DNA of 50,103 bases from Acidimicrobiaceae bacterium (GTDB lineage Bacteria > Actinomycetota > Acidimicrobiia > Acidimicrobiales > RAAP-2), in contig PMOI01000008.1 of the NCBI GenBank assembly GCA_003162475.1, positions 1-50,103 of the forward strand, given 5' to 3'. Of the stretch, positions 1-9,622 are shown in pieces (the stretch's first letter is position 1; every line of letters starts with the position of its first letter). Under the pieces are notes generated by a model that was not told the origin of the DNA, searched no databases, and saw nothing but the letters and a program-made list of their open reading frames with translations. The translations under genes were made by a program, and so were the position numbers.

Positions 1-911
1 ACATGGACTTCAAGGTCGCCGGTACCGCGGACGCCGTGACGGCGTTGCAGCTCGACACCAAGATCGACGGGCTTCCCGCCGACGTGCTGGCGAAGGCCCT
101 GCACCAAGCGAAGGACGCGCGTCTCGCGATCTTGAAGGTTCTCACCGACACGATCGCCGAACCGCGCAGCGAAGTCGCTGAAGTGGCTCCCAAGATCGTC
201 TCGATGCAGATTCCGATCGACAAGATCGGTGAGGTCATCGGTCCCAAGGGCAAGGTCATCAACACCCTGCAACAAGAGACCGGTGCGGACATCGCCGTCG
301 ACGACGACGGTGTCGTGGGTACGGTCACCATCGGTGCGAAGGACGGCCGGGCCGTGGAAGAAGCGCGTCGTCGCATCTCACTCATCCTGGACCCGCCCTC
401 GGCGGACGTGGGCGCTATCTACCAAGGTCGCGTCGTCTCGATCGCGAAGTTCGGTGCGTTCATCAACATCCTGCCTGGTCGAGATGGTCTGTTGCACATC
501 TCGAAGTTGGCGCCCCTCAACGGCGGCAAGCGCATCGGCCAGGTCGAAGACGTATTAGAACTCGGCCAGTCCCTGGAAGTAAAGGTCGACGACATCGATC
601 CTCAGGGCAAGGTCTCGCTCTCACTCGTCGGAGACTTTCCCGACGTCGTGGACGAGGCACCACGCTCTCGTGAGCGTCGTCCTGAGCGTGACAGTCGTCC
701 CGAGCGTGACAGTCGTCCAGAACGTGACTCACGTCCCGAGCGTGACAGTCGTCCCGAACGTAGTGCCAGCTCAAGTCCGAAGTCCGGATCCTTCGAAGCG
801 TCCTTTGAGGCCGAGTTGGCCGGAGAGATCGGCGACTTGGGCCCCGGTGGCCCGACGTTCAGTGATGGCGACGGCGGCGGACGTCGTAGCCCTCGTCCTC
901 GTCGACGCTAG
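1..911 (+). CDS. pnp: polyribonucleotide nucleotidyltransferase, C-terminal part (5' end outside window)
   Basis: PNPase degrades RNA 3' to 5' by phosphorolysis. Only the end of the gene is present: the reading frame is open to the window edge, so the catalytic RNase PH domains lie upstream and the ATG at base 3 is internal. Visible are the end of the second PH domain, a KH domain with the GxxG loop GPKG (about residues 66-125 of this fragment) and an S1 RNA-binding domain (about 136-210). The tail is unusual: the hexapeptide RPERDS is repeated four times plus a partial copy, followed by an Arg/Gly-rich end, so the protein finishes in a charged disordered RNA-binding-like extension. A strong hairpin terminator follows. 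Confidence 0.96.
   Translation, partial: MDFKVAGTADAVTALQLDTKIDGLPADVLAKALHQAKDARLAILKVLTDTIAEPRSEVAEVAPKIVSMQIPIDKIGEVIGPKGKVINTLQQETGADIAVDDDGVVGTVTIGAKDGRAVEEARRRISLILDPPSADVGAIYQGRVVSIAKFGAFINILPGRDGLLHISKLAPLNGGKRIGQVEDVLELGQSLEVKVDDIDPQGKVSLSLVGDFPDVVDEAPRSRERRPERDSRPERDSRPERDSRPERDSRPERSASSSPKSGSFEASFEAELAGEIGDLGPGGPTFSDGDGGGRRSPRPRRR
678..761 (+). repeat. 18-bp in-frame tandem repeat in the pnp tail
   Basis: Four complete 18-base units (678-695, 696-713, 714-731, 732-749) and a partial fifth unit encode Arg-Pro-Glu-Arg-Asp-Ser. The units differ at a few synonymous positions (CCC/CCA/CCT, GAG/GAA, AGT/TCA), so the peptide is held more constant than the DNA. Confidence 0.9.
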
Positions 912-920
912 TTAACGAAA

Positions 921-968
921 GGCCGCGGTGAGCAGTCCTGGACTGTCCACCGCGGCCCCGTCGTTTTT
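921..968 (+). terminator. rho-independent terminator after pnp
   Basis: A 10-bp perfect GC-rich stem (GGCCGCGGTG at 921-930 with CACCGCGGCC at 948-957) is followed by a T run at 964-968. The loop can form a further short inner helix. It starts 9 bases after the pnp stop codon and separates pnp from the YfhO-like gene. Confidence 0.85.
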
Positions 969-983
969 CGTAGCGTAGAGAGA

Positions 984-3689
984 ATGAGTAGCGCCCCCGA
1001 GCCGCCCGTACGTTGGTGGCGTCCTCTCAGTAACTCCGATCGCTGGGCACTCGCGTGGTTCGTCATCATCCCGACCGCGCTCTTCGTCATTCCCGCGCTG
1101 CTCGGTCGACCGGCCATCGACGCCGACAACCTCATTCAGAACTTTCCGTTACGGGTACTCGCCGGTCAACAGATCGCTTCGGGTCACCTGCCGCTGCTCG
1201 ACCCCCTCACCAACGCGGGAACGCCCCTTTTGGGCGGAATGAACGCGGGCGCGCTCTATCCGCTCACCGTCATCTTCGCCTTTGTCCCCGCCATTGCTGC
1301 CTGGATCTTCAACCTCGTCGTCGTCTACGTCACCGCGGCCGTTGGTGTCTTCGTCCTACTGCGTTGGCACGGACTGCGCACGTTGCCCTCGTTCGTCGCC
1401 GCGATGAGCTACGCCTACTCGGGAGCGATGATCGGCCAAGTCGTGCACCTCGGTGTCGTCCAAGGCTTCTCGTTTCTCCCCTGGGCGACGGTGTTGATGT
1501 TGGCCCTCTCGCGACGGCTTCGTCGCGTGAACGCGGACTCGTCGTGGCTCGAGTACGCGCGCGTCTCGCTGCCGTGGGTGTGTGCGGTGGCGCTGCTCTG
1601 GGGCCTCACGTTCCTCACGGGTGAACCGCGCGGCATCGCCGACGTGGAGTTGTTGACGATCGTGGTCGTGCCCTGCGTTCTGTTGTTACGCACGTCGTAC
1701 TGGCTGGGAACGTGGCGCGCGCGCGTCGCCTACGTTCTCGCCCTCCTCGTTGGCTTCGCCTGGGGTGTGGGACTCGGTCTCGTGCAACTACTGCCGGGTT
1801 GGTCGTTCATCCACTTCTCGCAACGCGCGGGCGTGGACTACTGGTTCTTCGGAGCGGGTTCGCTCGTCGTTCGATGGTCAGCGTTGTTCTTCGTGCCCGA
1901 CCTTTTCGGGGGCAGCGGCGTGCTGGGCCAGCAGGGGTTCTTCGTCAACTACAACTTGGCCGAGGTCACCGGCTACGCCGGTGTCGTGGCACTCGTGGCG
2001 GCGGCCGCGTTCTTGACGCGAGTGACGCGCCGCGGCTGGAAGGGCACCGAGCGCGACTTCACGATCTACTTCGTCATCGGCGTCGTCGGGCTGTTCGCGA
2101 CGTGGGGGAGTTTCACGCCTCTCGGACACGTCTTTCGTGCAATCCCAGTCTTCGGATCGACGCGACTCCAGAGCCGCAACGTCATCCTGGTCGACTTCGC
2201 CTTGGCGATCGCGCTTGGCTGGTGGCTCCAACGCGTGCAAGAGAGAGAACTCGAACCCGCGGGACTGGGTCGACGCACGCGCTGGATCACGATCGTGCCC
2301 GCGATGCTCACCGTCGGGCTCTGCGTCGCGCTCATTGGTTGGGGGCCGGCGGTGGTCTCGTACCTAGGCGCGTCCAAAGGCGTCGCCACCCTCGCGACGG
2401 GACTCAGGGTGACGGACTCGCTGCACCTGGTGATCGCCCTCGCCGTTGTGGCGGCGGTGCTCTTTTGGCGGAACTCTCGCCACTTCTTGCGCCTCCTCAT
2501 CGCGATCCTCGTCGTTGACCTCGTGGTCTTCTCGGTGTTCACCTCGACGGGGTTGGTCGGTGGCCCGGGGCCGCGTGAATCGTCACGAACGACGGCCGTG
2601 GCCCTCCTCGGGACCAAGGGACGCTTTGCACTCGTGGGTTTTGGCGCCTCGCGCACAGGCGTCTATCGCGTACTGGGCGAGCCGAACATGAACGTCTTCA
2701 CCGGACTCGCCAGCGTCCAAGGCTACGGCGCGTTGATCTCCACGATCTACGACAACGCGACCGGTACGCACCCTCAGACCACCCTCAACGCCTGCCACCT
2801 GGCCGACGGCACCTTCACGCAACTCCGACTCGACGCGATCGCCGTCTCGGCGACAGAGCTCGGTACGAACACGAAACTCGAGAAGTCCGTGCCGCCAACG
2901 TGCGTGCCCGACAAGACGACGCCCTCGACCCGTCGATACTTCGGACAGCTCCTGCGCGTCTCTTTCGTCTCGATCAGCGGCGGCCTTGGTCACGATCTCT
3001 CAAAGGGCGCCGTCAGCGTTCAGCTGTTGAACGCCAACGGCGCACCCTTTGGCCCGGTCTATAAACCGCACTACCCCGTGGGATCAAACGTCAAGATACA
3101 GAACGTGGGTTTCAGTCTCCCTGGAACGCCACGGGCCGCCGGTTTCGTGGTGAGTTCGAGCGCCGGGGTGCACGTCGCCGACGCAGTTGTCACCACGCAG
3201 GGCGGAACAAGTTATCGCTTGGACTCGAACTTTCAATTGGCAGTGTCGTCGTCGTGGCGTCTCACGTCTACCGAAGACGGTTTCTCGGTCTTCAAGGCCA
3301 CGTCGCTGCTGCCACCGGTCTGGCTCACGTCACCGACGAATGGGCACGTGAGCAAGATTCGAAGCGCGTCGTGGGGTGACACGTGGGTGAACGTATCGGT
3401 GAAGAAGTCGAGTGTGCTCGAGCGAAGCGAAGCGTACCTCCCGGGTTGGCGCGCGACCGCCGTGAACGCGACTACCGGACGCGCGGTCGATCTCAGCGTC
3501 TATCGAGTCGGACTCATCGAAGGCGTTCGCGTTCCGAAGGGCACCTGGACGATTCACTATCACTATCACGCGCCGTACATCGAAGTAAGTGTCGCGGCCT
3601 CGGCGGCCTCGTTCGTTCTCTTACTCGGCGTCGTGACGACACTCGCACTCACGAGACGACGTCGACGCACCGCTAAGGTTCTTGCGTGA
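984..3689 (+). CDS. YfhO-like polytopic membrane protein
   Basis: The protein has 901 residues. The first roughly 520 contain about a dozen hydrophobic segments with short polar loops, starting with one near residues 25-42. An outward-facing soluble region of about 330 residues follows, and one last transmembrane helix sits near the C terminus before an Arg-rich cytoplasmic tail. This layout, and the early segment with Asp residues after the first helix (AIDADNLIQNFPLR), match YfhO-type membrane proteins, which are related to GT-C glycosyltransferases and implicated in glycosylating cell-wall or lipid polymers. The substrate cannot be read from sequence. It starts at ATG 984 after the pnp terminator, and its last 4 bases overlap the GTG of dapB, so the two are probably co-translated. 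Confidence 0.75.
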   Translation: MSSAPEPPVRWWRPLSNSDRWALAWFVIIPTALFVIPALLGRPAIDADNLIQNFPLRVLAGQQIASGHLPLLDPLTNAGTPLLGGMNAGALYPLTVIFAFVPAIAAWIFNLVVVYVTAAVGVFVLLRWHGLRTLPSFVAAMSYAYSGAMIGQVVHLGVVQGFSFLPWATVLMLALSRRLRRVNADSSWLEYARVSLPWVCAVALLWGLTFLTGEPRGIADVELLTIVVVPCVLLLRTSYWLGTWRARVAYVLALLVGFAWGVGLGLVQLLPGWSFIHFSQRAGVDYWFFGAGSLVVRWSALFFVPDLFGGSGVLGQQGFFVNYNLAEVTGYAGVVALVAAAAFLTRVTRRGWKGTERDFTIYFVIGVVGLFATWGSFTPLGHVFRAIPVFGSTRLQSRNVILVDFALAIALGWWLQRVQERELEPAGLGRRTRWITIVPAMLTVGLCVALIGWGPAVVSYLGASKGVATLATGLRVTDSLHLVIALAVVAAVLFWRNSRHFLRLLIAILVVDLVVFSVFTSTGLVGGPGPRESSRTTAVALLGTKGRFALVGFGASRTGVYRVLGEPNMNVFTGLASVQGYGALISTIYDNATGTHPQTTLNACHLADGTFTQLRLDAIAVSATELGTNTKLEKSVPPTCVPDKTTPSTRRYFGQLLRVSFVSISGGLGHDLSKGAVSVQLLNANGAPFGPVYKPHYPVGSNVKIQNVGFSLPGTPRAAGFVVSSSAGVHVADAVVTTQGGTSYRLDSNFQLAVSSSWRLTSTEDGFSVFKATSLLPPVWLTSPTNGHVSKIRSASWGDTWVNVSVKKSSVLERSEAYLPGWRATAVNATTGRAVDLSVYRVGLIEGVRVPKGTWTIHYHYHAPYIEVSVAASAASFVLLLGVVTTLALTRRRRRTAKVLA

Positions 3690-4456
3690 AGTCACTGGTA
3701 ATCGTGGGCGGAGCGGGTCGCATGGGTCAAGCGCTCGGCGAAGGGCTCAGCGCGCTCGAGCAGTTCTCGCTGCTCGCCCTCGTCGACGAACACGAACCGT
3801 CAGTACTCTTCGGCGCCGCCTACGCGTCGTCGCTCCAGGACGTCGATCCCCAGAAGGTCGACGTCGTCATCAACTTCTCTTCTCCTCAAGGTGTCGTCAC
3901 TTCCGCCACGTGGTGCGCCGAGAACGGCGTCGCTCTCGTCATCGGCACCACCGGTCTCTCGAAGGAACAGCGCCGCGCGGTCGAAGAGGCCGCCACACGA
4001 ACCGGCGTCGTGATGGCCTCGAACTTTTCCATCGGCGCGGTACTGTCCGAGCGATTCGCCGCGATGGCCGCGCCGTACTTCGAACGCGCGGAGATTATTG
4101 AACTTCATCACGATCGCAAGGTCGACGCGCCATCGGGGACCTCGATCACGACCGCGACGACCATCGCGAACGCGCGAAGAGCGTCGGGCCTCGCACCCAT
4201 GCGCGATCCCACGACGCGACACACGATCGACGGCGCCCGAGGGGCTGACGCCATCGACGGCGTCAAGGTCCACTCCGTGCGACTTCCGGGACTGGTCGCG
4301 CACCAAGAGATCCTCTTTGGCTCGGCGGGCGAGGGACTTACTATTCGCCACGACTCATTCGACCGACAGAGTTTCGTGCACGGGGTCGCGCTCGCGGCCT
4401 TCGCGATCGACGCGACGCCGAAGTTTCTCGATGGCATTGCGTCCTTGATTCCCTAG
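3686..4456 (+). CDS. dapB: 4-hydroxy-tetrahydrodipicolinate reductase
   Basis: DapB catalyses the NAD(P)H-dependent second step of the lysine/diaminopimelate branch. The N-terminal Rossmann motif GGAGRMG lies near residue 8, and the family signature with His141-His142, Lys145 and PSGT at 149-152 is intact, matching the general acid/base His and Lys of the E. coli enzyme. The length of 256 is normal. The start is GTG 3686, forming a GTGA overlap with the upstream stop. dapA follows after about 50 bases, so the first two committed enzymes are adjacent. Confidence 0.95.
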   Translation: MKSLVIVGGAGRMGQALGEGLSALEQFSLLALVDEHEPSVLFGAAYASSLQDVDPQKVDVVINFSSPQGVVTSATWCAENGVALVIGTTGLSKEQRRAVEEAATRTGVVMASNFSIGAVLSERFAAMAAPYFERAEIIELHHDRKVDAPSGTSITTATTIANARRASGLAPMRDPTTRHTIDGARGADAIDGVKVHSVRLPGLVAHQEILFGSAGEGLTIRHDSFDRQSFVHGVALAAFAIDATPKFLDGIASLIP

Positions 4457-4508
4457 TGAGTCCTCAACGACGCCCGTCGCTCGAAGCGTCGGCTGGTAAC
4501 TTCGTACC

Positions 4509-5405
4509 ATGAGTACCCCTCGATTCGGTCGCGTCCTCACGGCCATGGTGACGCCCTTCGCGTCCAGCGGGGCCGTGGACTTCGACGTCGCGAGCAAACT
4601 CGCCAAGTACTTGGTCGCCGAAGGCAGTGACGGGCTCGTGGTGGCCGGTTCGACCGGTGAGGGATCGTCGCTCAGCGACGAGGAGAAGCTCGACCTCTTC
4701 GCCTGCGTCGCCGAAGCCGTGACGGTACCCGTGCTGGCCGGTTCGACGTTCGCCAACACCCAACAGTCCGTGGTCTTGACCGCGCAGGTGAAGGCCACCG
4801 GTGTCGCCGGCGTCCTCGCCACGACCCCCGCGTACGCGCGACCCAACCAGGCGGGCATCTCCGCTCACTTGGGAGCCATCGCGGAGAGCACGAAGCTCGA
4901 GATCATGCTGTACGACATTCCGTCTCGTACAGGCCGTAAGATCGCCGCAGCGACGACGATCGGCCTCGTCAAGGGTCATAAGAACGTGACGGCCCTGAAG
5001 GACGCGTCGGGTGACTTGGTATCGGCCGCGCACGCCAAGGCGGTGCTCGGCGACGCCCTCACCCTCTACAGCGGCGACGACTCGATGTTGCTGCCCTTCT
5101 TGGCGATCGGGGCCGTTGGCATCGTCTCGGTCGCGGCGCACTGGGTCGGGCCCGAAATGGCGGGTATCGTGCACGCCGCGGCGCTGGGCGAGTGGGAAGA
5201 AGCCCAGATGCTTAACGAACGCGCCGCGCAGAGTTTTGCCTTCGAGAGCACCGAGGCCTACCCCAATCCCATGCCGTCCAAGGCAGTCCTACGCGTGCTG
5301 GGCTTCAACGTGGGCGAGTGCCGACTGCCTCACGCGCCCAGTGATCCCGAGCTCAACGCCGCCGCGGCCGAGATCGTGGCGTCACTAAAGACCGCCCGTG
5401 GCTGA
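4509..5405 (+). CDS. dapA: 4-hydroxy-tetrahydrodipicolinate synthase
   Basis: DapA condenses pyruvate with aspartate semialdehyde through a Schiff base. The 298-residue TIM barrel shows the pyruvate-binding GSTGE motif (about 48-52), the active-site Tyr135 in YDIPSRTG, and the Schiff-base Lys164 in ALKDASGD. It starts at ATG 4509. The 3' end overlaps the RNase J start by 8 bases, an arrangement (dapA-rnj) that is also found in mycobacteria. Confidence 0.96.
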   Translation: MSTPRFGRVLTAMVTPFASSGAVDFDVASKLAKYLVAEGSDGLVVAGSTGEGSSLSDEEKLDLFACVAEAVTVPVLAGSTFANTQQSVVLTAQVKATGVAGVLATTPAYARPNQAGISAHLGAIAESTKLEIMLYDIPSRTGRKIAAATTIGLVKGHKNVTALKDASGDLVSAAHAKAVLGDALTLYSGDDSMLLPFLAIGAVGIVSVAAHWVGPEMAGIVHAAALGEWEEAQMLNERAAQSFAFESTEAYPNPMPSKAVLRVLGFNVGECRLPHAPSDPELNAAAAEIVASLKTARG

Positions 5406-7056
5406 CACCCTTCGCGTTACCTTCCTCGGCGGACTCGGTGAGATCGGCCGCAACTGTCTGGCCCTCGAACAAGACGGTCGAATCGTCGTCGTTGACGCTG
5501 GTCTCATGTTCCCCGAGCCCACGATGTACGGCGTCGACCTCATCCTGCCCGACTTTCGATGGCTCATCGAACGTCGCGACCGCGTCGACGCCATCGTGCT
5601 CACCCACGGTCACGAAGATCACACCGGAGCGTTGCGCTATCTCGTGAAGGACGTCAACGTGCCCATCTACGGCTCTCCGTTGACCCTCGGCTTCGCGCGC
5701 CATCGCCTCAGTGAGGCCAAGGTCGCAAAGGACCTCACGTTCATCGAGGTCGCCGACGGTGAGCGTCGAAGAATCGGACCCTTCGAGGTGGAGTTCATCC
5801 CGGTCACCCACTCGGTGCCGAGCGCGCACGCGTTGGCCTTTCACACCAAGGTGGGTGTGGTGGTGCACTCGGGTGACTTCAAGCTCGACTTGACGCCCAT
5901 CGACGGTCGGCGCACCGACATCAACCGCCTGGCGGCGTTGGGCGACGAAGGGGTGGCGCTCTTGCTCGCCGACTCCACGAACGCCGAAGAGCCGGGCTTC
6001 ACGCCGTCAGAGGCCAGTGTTGGCGTGGCGCTACGCCGACTCTTCCTCGAGCGTCCCGAGCGACGGATGGTCGTGGCCTGTTTCGCGAGTCACATCCACC
6101 GCATCCAGCAGATCGCTGACGTCGCGCACGAGACCAAACGCAAGATCGCCTTCATGGGTCGATCGATGGAGGCCAACGTCAAGTTGGCGAGGAAGTTGCA
6201 CCTCCTGCGCGTGGACTCGGCGGATCTCATCGACGTCGAGAACATCAGTCGCTTCAGCCCCGGCGAGGTCTGCGTGATCTGCACGGGGAGCCAGGGCGAA
6301 CCACTCGCGGTGTTGTCGAAACTCTCGCGCGGCGACGCGAGGAACTTCAAGGTTGGTCCCGACGATACGGTGATCTTGAGTTCGCACCCGATCCCTGGTA
6401 ACGAGTGGTCGGTGGGACGCGTGATCGACGACCTGCACCGCGAGGCGACCGAGGTCATCCACTCGGGCCAAGAACCGGTGCACGCCTCGGGTCACGCCCG
6501 CCAAGGCGAGCTTCGCACTTACCAACAGCTGCTGCGCCCTCGAAACTTTGTACCGGTGCACGGCGAGTATCGCCACATGGTCCACCACGCGGAACTCGCG
6601 GTGTCGATGGGCTTGAGTCCTAAGCACGTGTTGATCTGTGAAGACGGCGATCAGATTGAAGTCTCGGAAAAGGGAATACGTCGCGCCGGCAAGGTGCCCG
6701 CGGGCTTTCACTACATCGACGGAAGTGCGGGTGATCTCGACGAGCGACCCTTGGAAGAACGCCGGATGCTGGCCGAGTACGGCGTGCTCTTGGTCTCGGC
6801 CGGGGTGGATCGCGCAAGCGCCACTATCGCCCAGCCCGTCGCGATCTCCGCGCGCGGCTGGTTCGAAGGTGCCAGTGACCATGAGCTCCTGCTCACTCTC
6901 ACGAGCGCGGTGCGAACAGCGATCCAAGAGGCGCTCGCCGAGGGCAACCTCGACTCCGACTCGCTCTCCAAGGTGGCCCAACGTGCCGCTGGTCGCCTGC
7001 TCGGACAGCGCTATCGACGCCAGCCCGTCATCTTGCCGGCCGTCGTCGTTCTTTAG
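5398..7056 (+). CDS. rnj: ribonuclease J
   Basis: RNase J is a metallo-beta-lactamase/beta-CASP RNase with endonuclease and 5'-3' exonuclease activity in mRNA turnover and rRNA maturation. The zinc motif HGHEDH occupies residues 70-75. Further metal ligands are present in VTHSVPSAH and HSGDFK, and the beta-CASP and C-terminal domains are complete at 552 residues. The start is GTG 5398, inside the end of dapA. The 3' end meets the flavoprotein gene tail to tail with a 4-base overlap, so there is no room for an intrinsic terminator between them. Confidence 0.96.
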   Translation: MADTLRVTFLGGLGEIGRNCLALEQDGRIVVVDAGLMFPEPTMYGVDLILPDFRWLIERRDRVDAIVLTHGHEDHTGALRYLVKDVNVPIYGSPLTLGFARHRLSEAKVAKDLTFIEVADGERRRIGPFEVEFIPVTHSVPSAHALAFHTKVGVVVHSGDFKLDLTPIDGRRTDINRLAALGDEGVALLLADSTNAEEPGFTPSEASVGVALRRLFLERPERRMVVACFASHIHRIQQIADVAHETKRKIAFMGRSMEANVKLARKLHLLRVDSADLIDVENISRFSPGEVCVICTGSQGEPLAVLSKLSRGDARNFKVGPDDTVILSSHPIPGNEWSVGRVIDDLHREATEVIHSGQEPVHASGHARQGELRTYQQLLRPRNFVPVHGEYRHMVHHAELAVSMGLSPKHVLICEDGDQIEVSEKGIRRAGKVPAGFHYIDGSAGDLDERPLEERRMLAEYGVLLVSAGVDRASATIAQPVAISARGWFEGASDHELLLTLTSAVRTAIQEALAEGNLDSDSLSKVAQRAAGRLLGQRYRRQPVILPAVVVL

Positions 7057-7832
7057 GCTTCGGTCTTCACCGGTTCACCGTGGTCGGCGTTGCTGCGTCC
7101 GCTTCGCCAAAAGGCCTTGTGGCTGACCTGTTCTTGGCGCAGTCCTCGGTCGAGCAACGCGCTCTCGAGTACGCGCATGACGTGGAACTCACCGAAGAGA
7201 TACGCGTGTCCGAGGTCGGGCGGGAGTTCGAAGGCCGCGAGCCCGCGTAAGAGTCCCTCAGGATCGCTCGTGGATCGGCCCTGTCGATCGACGAAGATCC
7301 CCGTCACGCCGAGTCCCTCGTCGAAGGGCGCGCTGAGGGCGTCGTCGGCGGCGTCGATCTCGACGATGAAGATCGCCTTGGCGGGCACCTCAATACTCTG
7401 GGCCATTCGATAGAACGCCGCGAGACCACTGGCGTCGCCCACGAAGAGGTGCCAGTCGGCCAGGGGATCGAGAAGAACCTTTCCGCGAGGGCCAATGACG
7501 TCGACGAGTTCACCCTTCGTCGCGCTCTTCACCCAGGTGCTGCCTGGTCCTTCGTGGTCGACCGTGATCCACAAGGTGAACTGATCGTTCGCCTCGTCGA
7601 GACTTCGCACACTGTAACGACGGCGAACGAATCGACCCTGTGCGTCGACGAGACGGATCATGACGTCGTTGCCGGGCACGCCGGCGAGGGTGGTGGCGTT
7701 ACCGCTCAGCACCAGTTCATAGATCGACGTGCACAATGGCGTCGCCGTCACAACCTCGCAGAGACTGGCCGTGGCGCTCACGCGTTCGGCGAGTTGTATC
7801 GATGAGTCGTCGGGTACGTTCGTCATGGTCAC
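7053..7832 (-). CDS. siderophore-interacting protein (FAD ferric-chelate reductase family)
   Basis: This 259-residue protein has the fold of ViuB/SIP-type flavoproteins, which reduce ferric siderophores in the cytoplasm. An FAD-binding beta-barrel carries RRRYSVRSLDE (about residues 74-84). A NAD(P)H-binding half follows, with LFVGDASGLAAF (about 128-139) and a conserved C-terminal part (YLFGEFHVMRVLES, then a Phe-Trp-Arg motif). It starts at ATG 7832 and runs opposite to rnj. No siderophore synthesis or uptake gene is adjacent, so its chelate is unknown. Confidence 0.85.
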   Translation of the reverse strand: MTMTNVPDDSSIQLAERVSATASLCEVVTATPLCTSIYELVLSGNATTLAGVPGNDVMIRLVDAQGRFVRRRYSVRSLDEANDQFTLWITVDHEGPGSTWVKSATKGELVDVIGPRGKVLLDPLADWHLFVGDASGLAAFYRMAQSIEVPAKAIFIVEIDAADDALSAPFDEGLGVTGIFVDRQGRSTSDPEGLLRGLAAFELPPDLGHAYLFGEFHVMRVLESALLDRGLRQEQVSHKAFWRSGRSNADHGEPVKTEA

Positions 7833-7879
7833 AGCCTAAGTGCCGAAGGCGACGTCGTGAAGGGCGCGTCGTCCCTGCT

Positions 7880-9622
7880 CTAAGACGCCTTGTTCTCCAA
7901 GAGCGACACCGTGTGGGTGTCGATCGAGCTCTCGATCTCGTTCAGTTGCTGGAGCGTCGTGGGGTCGAGTCGTTGTAGAAAGCGGGGCTCCTTCTTGGCT
8001 TGGTCGAGTGAGCTGCGCGCCTTCGTGACCGCGCGAAGCGCGCCGCGGCGAAGGAGGTGTCGACGCATCGGGTCGTCGATCGTGGCATCGCGTTCGTAGC
8101 GCGCGGAGGCGGCGCGCGCTTTCTCGAGTTGTTGGGCCGGTCGCAGCGACGGCGCGGTCGTCCAGAGCACGAGGTCGAGCACCAACACGATGGCGGCGCC
8201 GATCGCGGTGTCGGTGATGCGCGGCGCGAAGAGGTACTTCTCGGTCCCCAAGAGGCTCAAGAAGACGAAGACGATTGGTGTGAAGGTGATGACGGCGAGC
8301 ACGTGCGAGCGTCTCGTCGCCCACGGCACGGTCGCCGCCATCACGCACGACAGGGCGATGAGTAGCCCTATGGAGTTGCCCGACAGCGCGACGAGGGCGG
8401 CGATGCCAACGCCCACCACCGTGCCCAGTGTCCGCGCGAGCGCGCGGGTGATGACCGGTCCGAGATCGGGTCGAAGAATGAAGGCGATACTGAGGGGCAA
8501 CCAGAATCCGTGTGGGCCGTCGAGGGCGTTGGCGACGATCGTTCCCGCGACCGTCGCCAAGCTCAGTATGGCGGCGAAGCGCAGTCGCTCAATAATCGGT
8601 AACGTCGCGCGCGTTAGCGCGTGATCCGAGGAGCGAGGAGGGGTCGCGGGAAGGTCACTGGGATCGCTGAGTACGAGGGCCGAGGTGACCGTGGGGTCGA
8701 GACCGGCGATGGCGTTGAATCGTGCGGGCAGATCGCGCAGCACCGCCGCGGCGTCGAGACCCGAGGTGTCCTTCAATGCACTCGCGACCCCGCGCAGCGA
8801 CGCTGGGACCGACGCGTCGGCACGAAGGTGTTTTCCTTCGAGGTAGGAGATCACTTCGCCGCAGCGAAGCGCCACGATCAAGCATTGACGCAGTGCCACC
8901 TCTTCGGTGCTGCCACCACGACGTTGACGACTGCCCACGACGTCCTGGGCTGCGTCGAGGGTGGTGACCGCTCGCGCTCGCACGGCGTAGAAACGTCTCG
9001 TGTCCAAAGCCTCGACGAGGGACGCCAGGACGTCGAAGGCCTGCGAGAGGAAGATTCGTTGGTTGGCGAGGCGATTCCTTCGATCGGTCAGGGCCGCGAC
9101 GGCGTAGACCCACAGCGCTCCGAGTGCGATACAGAGACAGGATTGCCACACTCTTCCGCTGAAGCGCAGACCGGCGCCGATGATCGATCCGATGAGAAGG
9201 TAGGCGCCCTGCGAAGCCCAGTTCGACGCCTCGACGAATCCCGCGATGAGGGCCGCGGCGGCGAAGAACAACACCAGGGCCACTGCGCCACTGTCGTGAC
9301 CTACGAAGATCGCGCCAAGCGCGACGCCCACCGTTGCCGCGACAGCGACCCAAAAGAGGCGCGGTCCTCGAACGCGCCACTCGTCGAGTCCGTCTTGACT
9401 TATCGCCCAGAGCGCGCCGATGGCAAAGACGATGGCGTACGAACGCTGATTGATAAGCAGACCCACGACGAGCGGCGCACTAAGACAGAAACCGGCGCGA
9501 ATGGAGAGTCTGATCTCGGGCGTGGCGTTGACGCGTCCGCGAAGGTTCAACGTCGACGCCGGTTCACTCGAGGGCGGGTCGTAGTGACGATCGTCGATGC
9601 CACGAGGGCGAAGAACGGCCAC
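7880..9622 (-). CDS. FUSC-family membrane transporter
   Basis: The protein has 580 residues and two blocks of hydrophobic segments (about residues 38-165 and 345-480) separated by a soluble, mostly helical region, with a helical C-terminal cytoplasmic tail. This duplicated layout is typical of fusaric acid resistance/aromatic acid exporter-like proteins (FUSC). The second block contains the family-like stretch PLSIAFILRPDLGPVITRALARTLG, here split for brevity: a Pro-Leu start, FILRPD and a Thr-Arg-X2-Gly region. The start is GTG 9622. It lies just upstream of the flavoprotein gene on the same strand, and the substrate is not predictable. Confidence 0.8.
   Translation of the reverse strand: MAVLRPRGIDDRHYDPPSSEPASTLNLRGRVNATPEIRLSIRAGFCLSAPLVVGLLINQRSYAIVFAIGALWAISQDGLDEWRVRGPRLFWVAVAATVGVALGAIFVGHDSGAVALVLFFAAAALIAGFVEASNWASQGAYLLIGSIIGAGLRFSGRVWQSCLCIALGALWVYAVAALTDRRNRLANQRIFLSQAFDVLASLVEALDTRRFYAVRARAVTTLDAAQDVVGSRQRRGGSTEEVALRQCLIVALRCGEVISYLEGKHLRADASVPASLRGVASALKDTSGLDAAAVLRDLPARFNAIAGLDPTVTSALVLSDPSDLPATPPRSSDHALTRATLPIIERLRFAAILSLATVAGTIVANALDGPHGFWLPLSIAFILRPDLGPVITRALARTLGTVVGVGIAALVALSGNSIGLLIALSCVMAATVPWATRRSHVLAVITFTPIVFVFLSLLGTEKYLFAPRITDTAIGAAIVLVLDLVLWTTAPSLRPAQQLEKARAASARYERDATIDDPMRRHLLRRGALRAVTKARSSLDQAKKEPRFLQRLDPTTLQQLNEIESSIDTHTVSLLENKAS

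Noticed and set aside
6031..6981. 316-codon frame on the - strand inside rnj
   Set aside because: It is the antisense of a clear RNase J gene with intact zinc motif; high-GC DNA commonly leaves such long open shadow frames.
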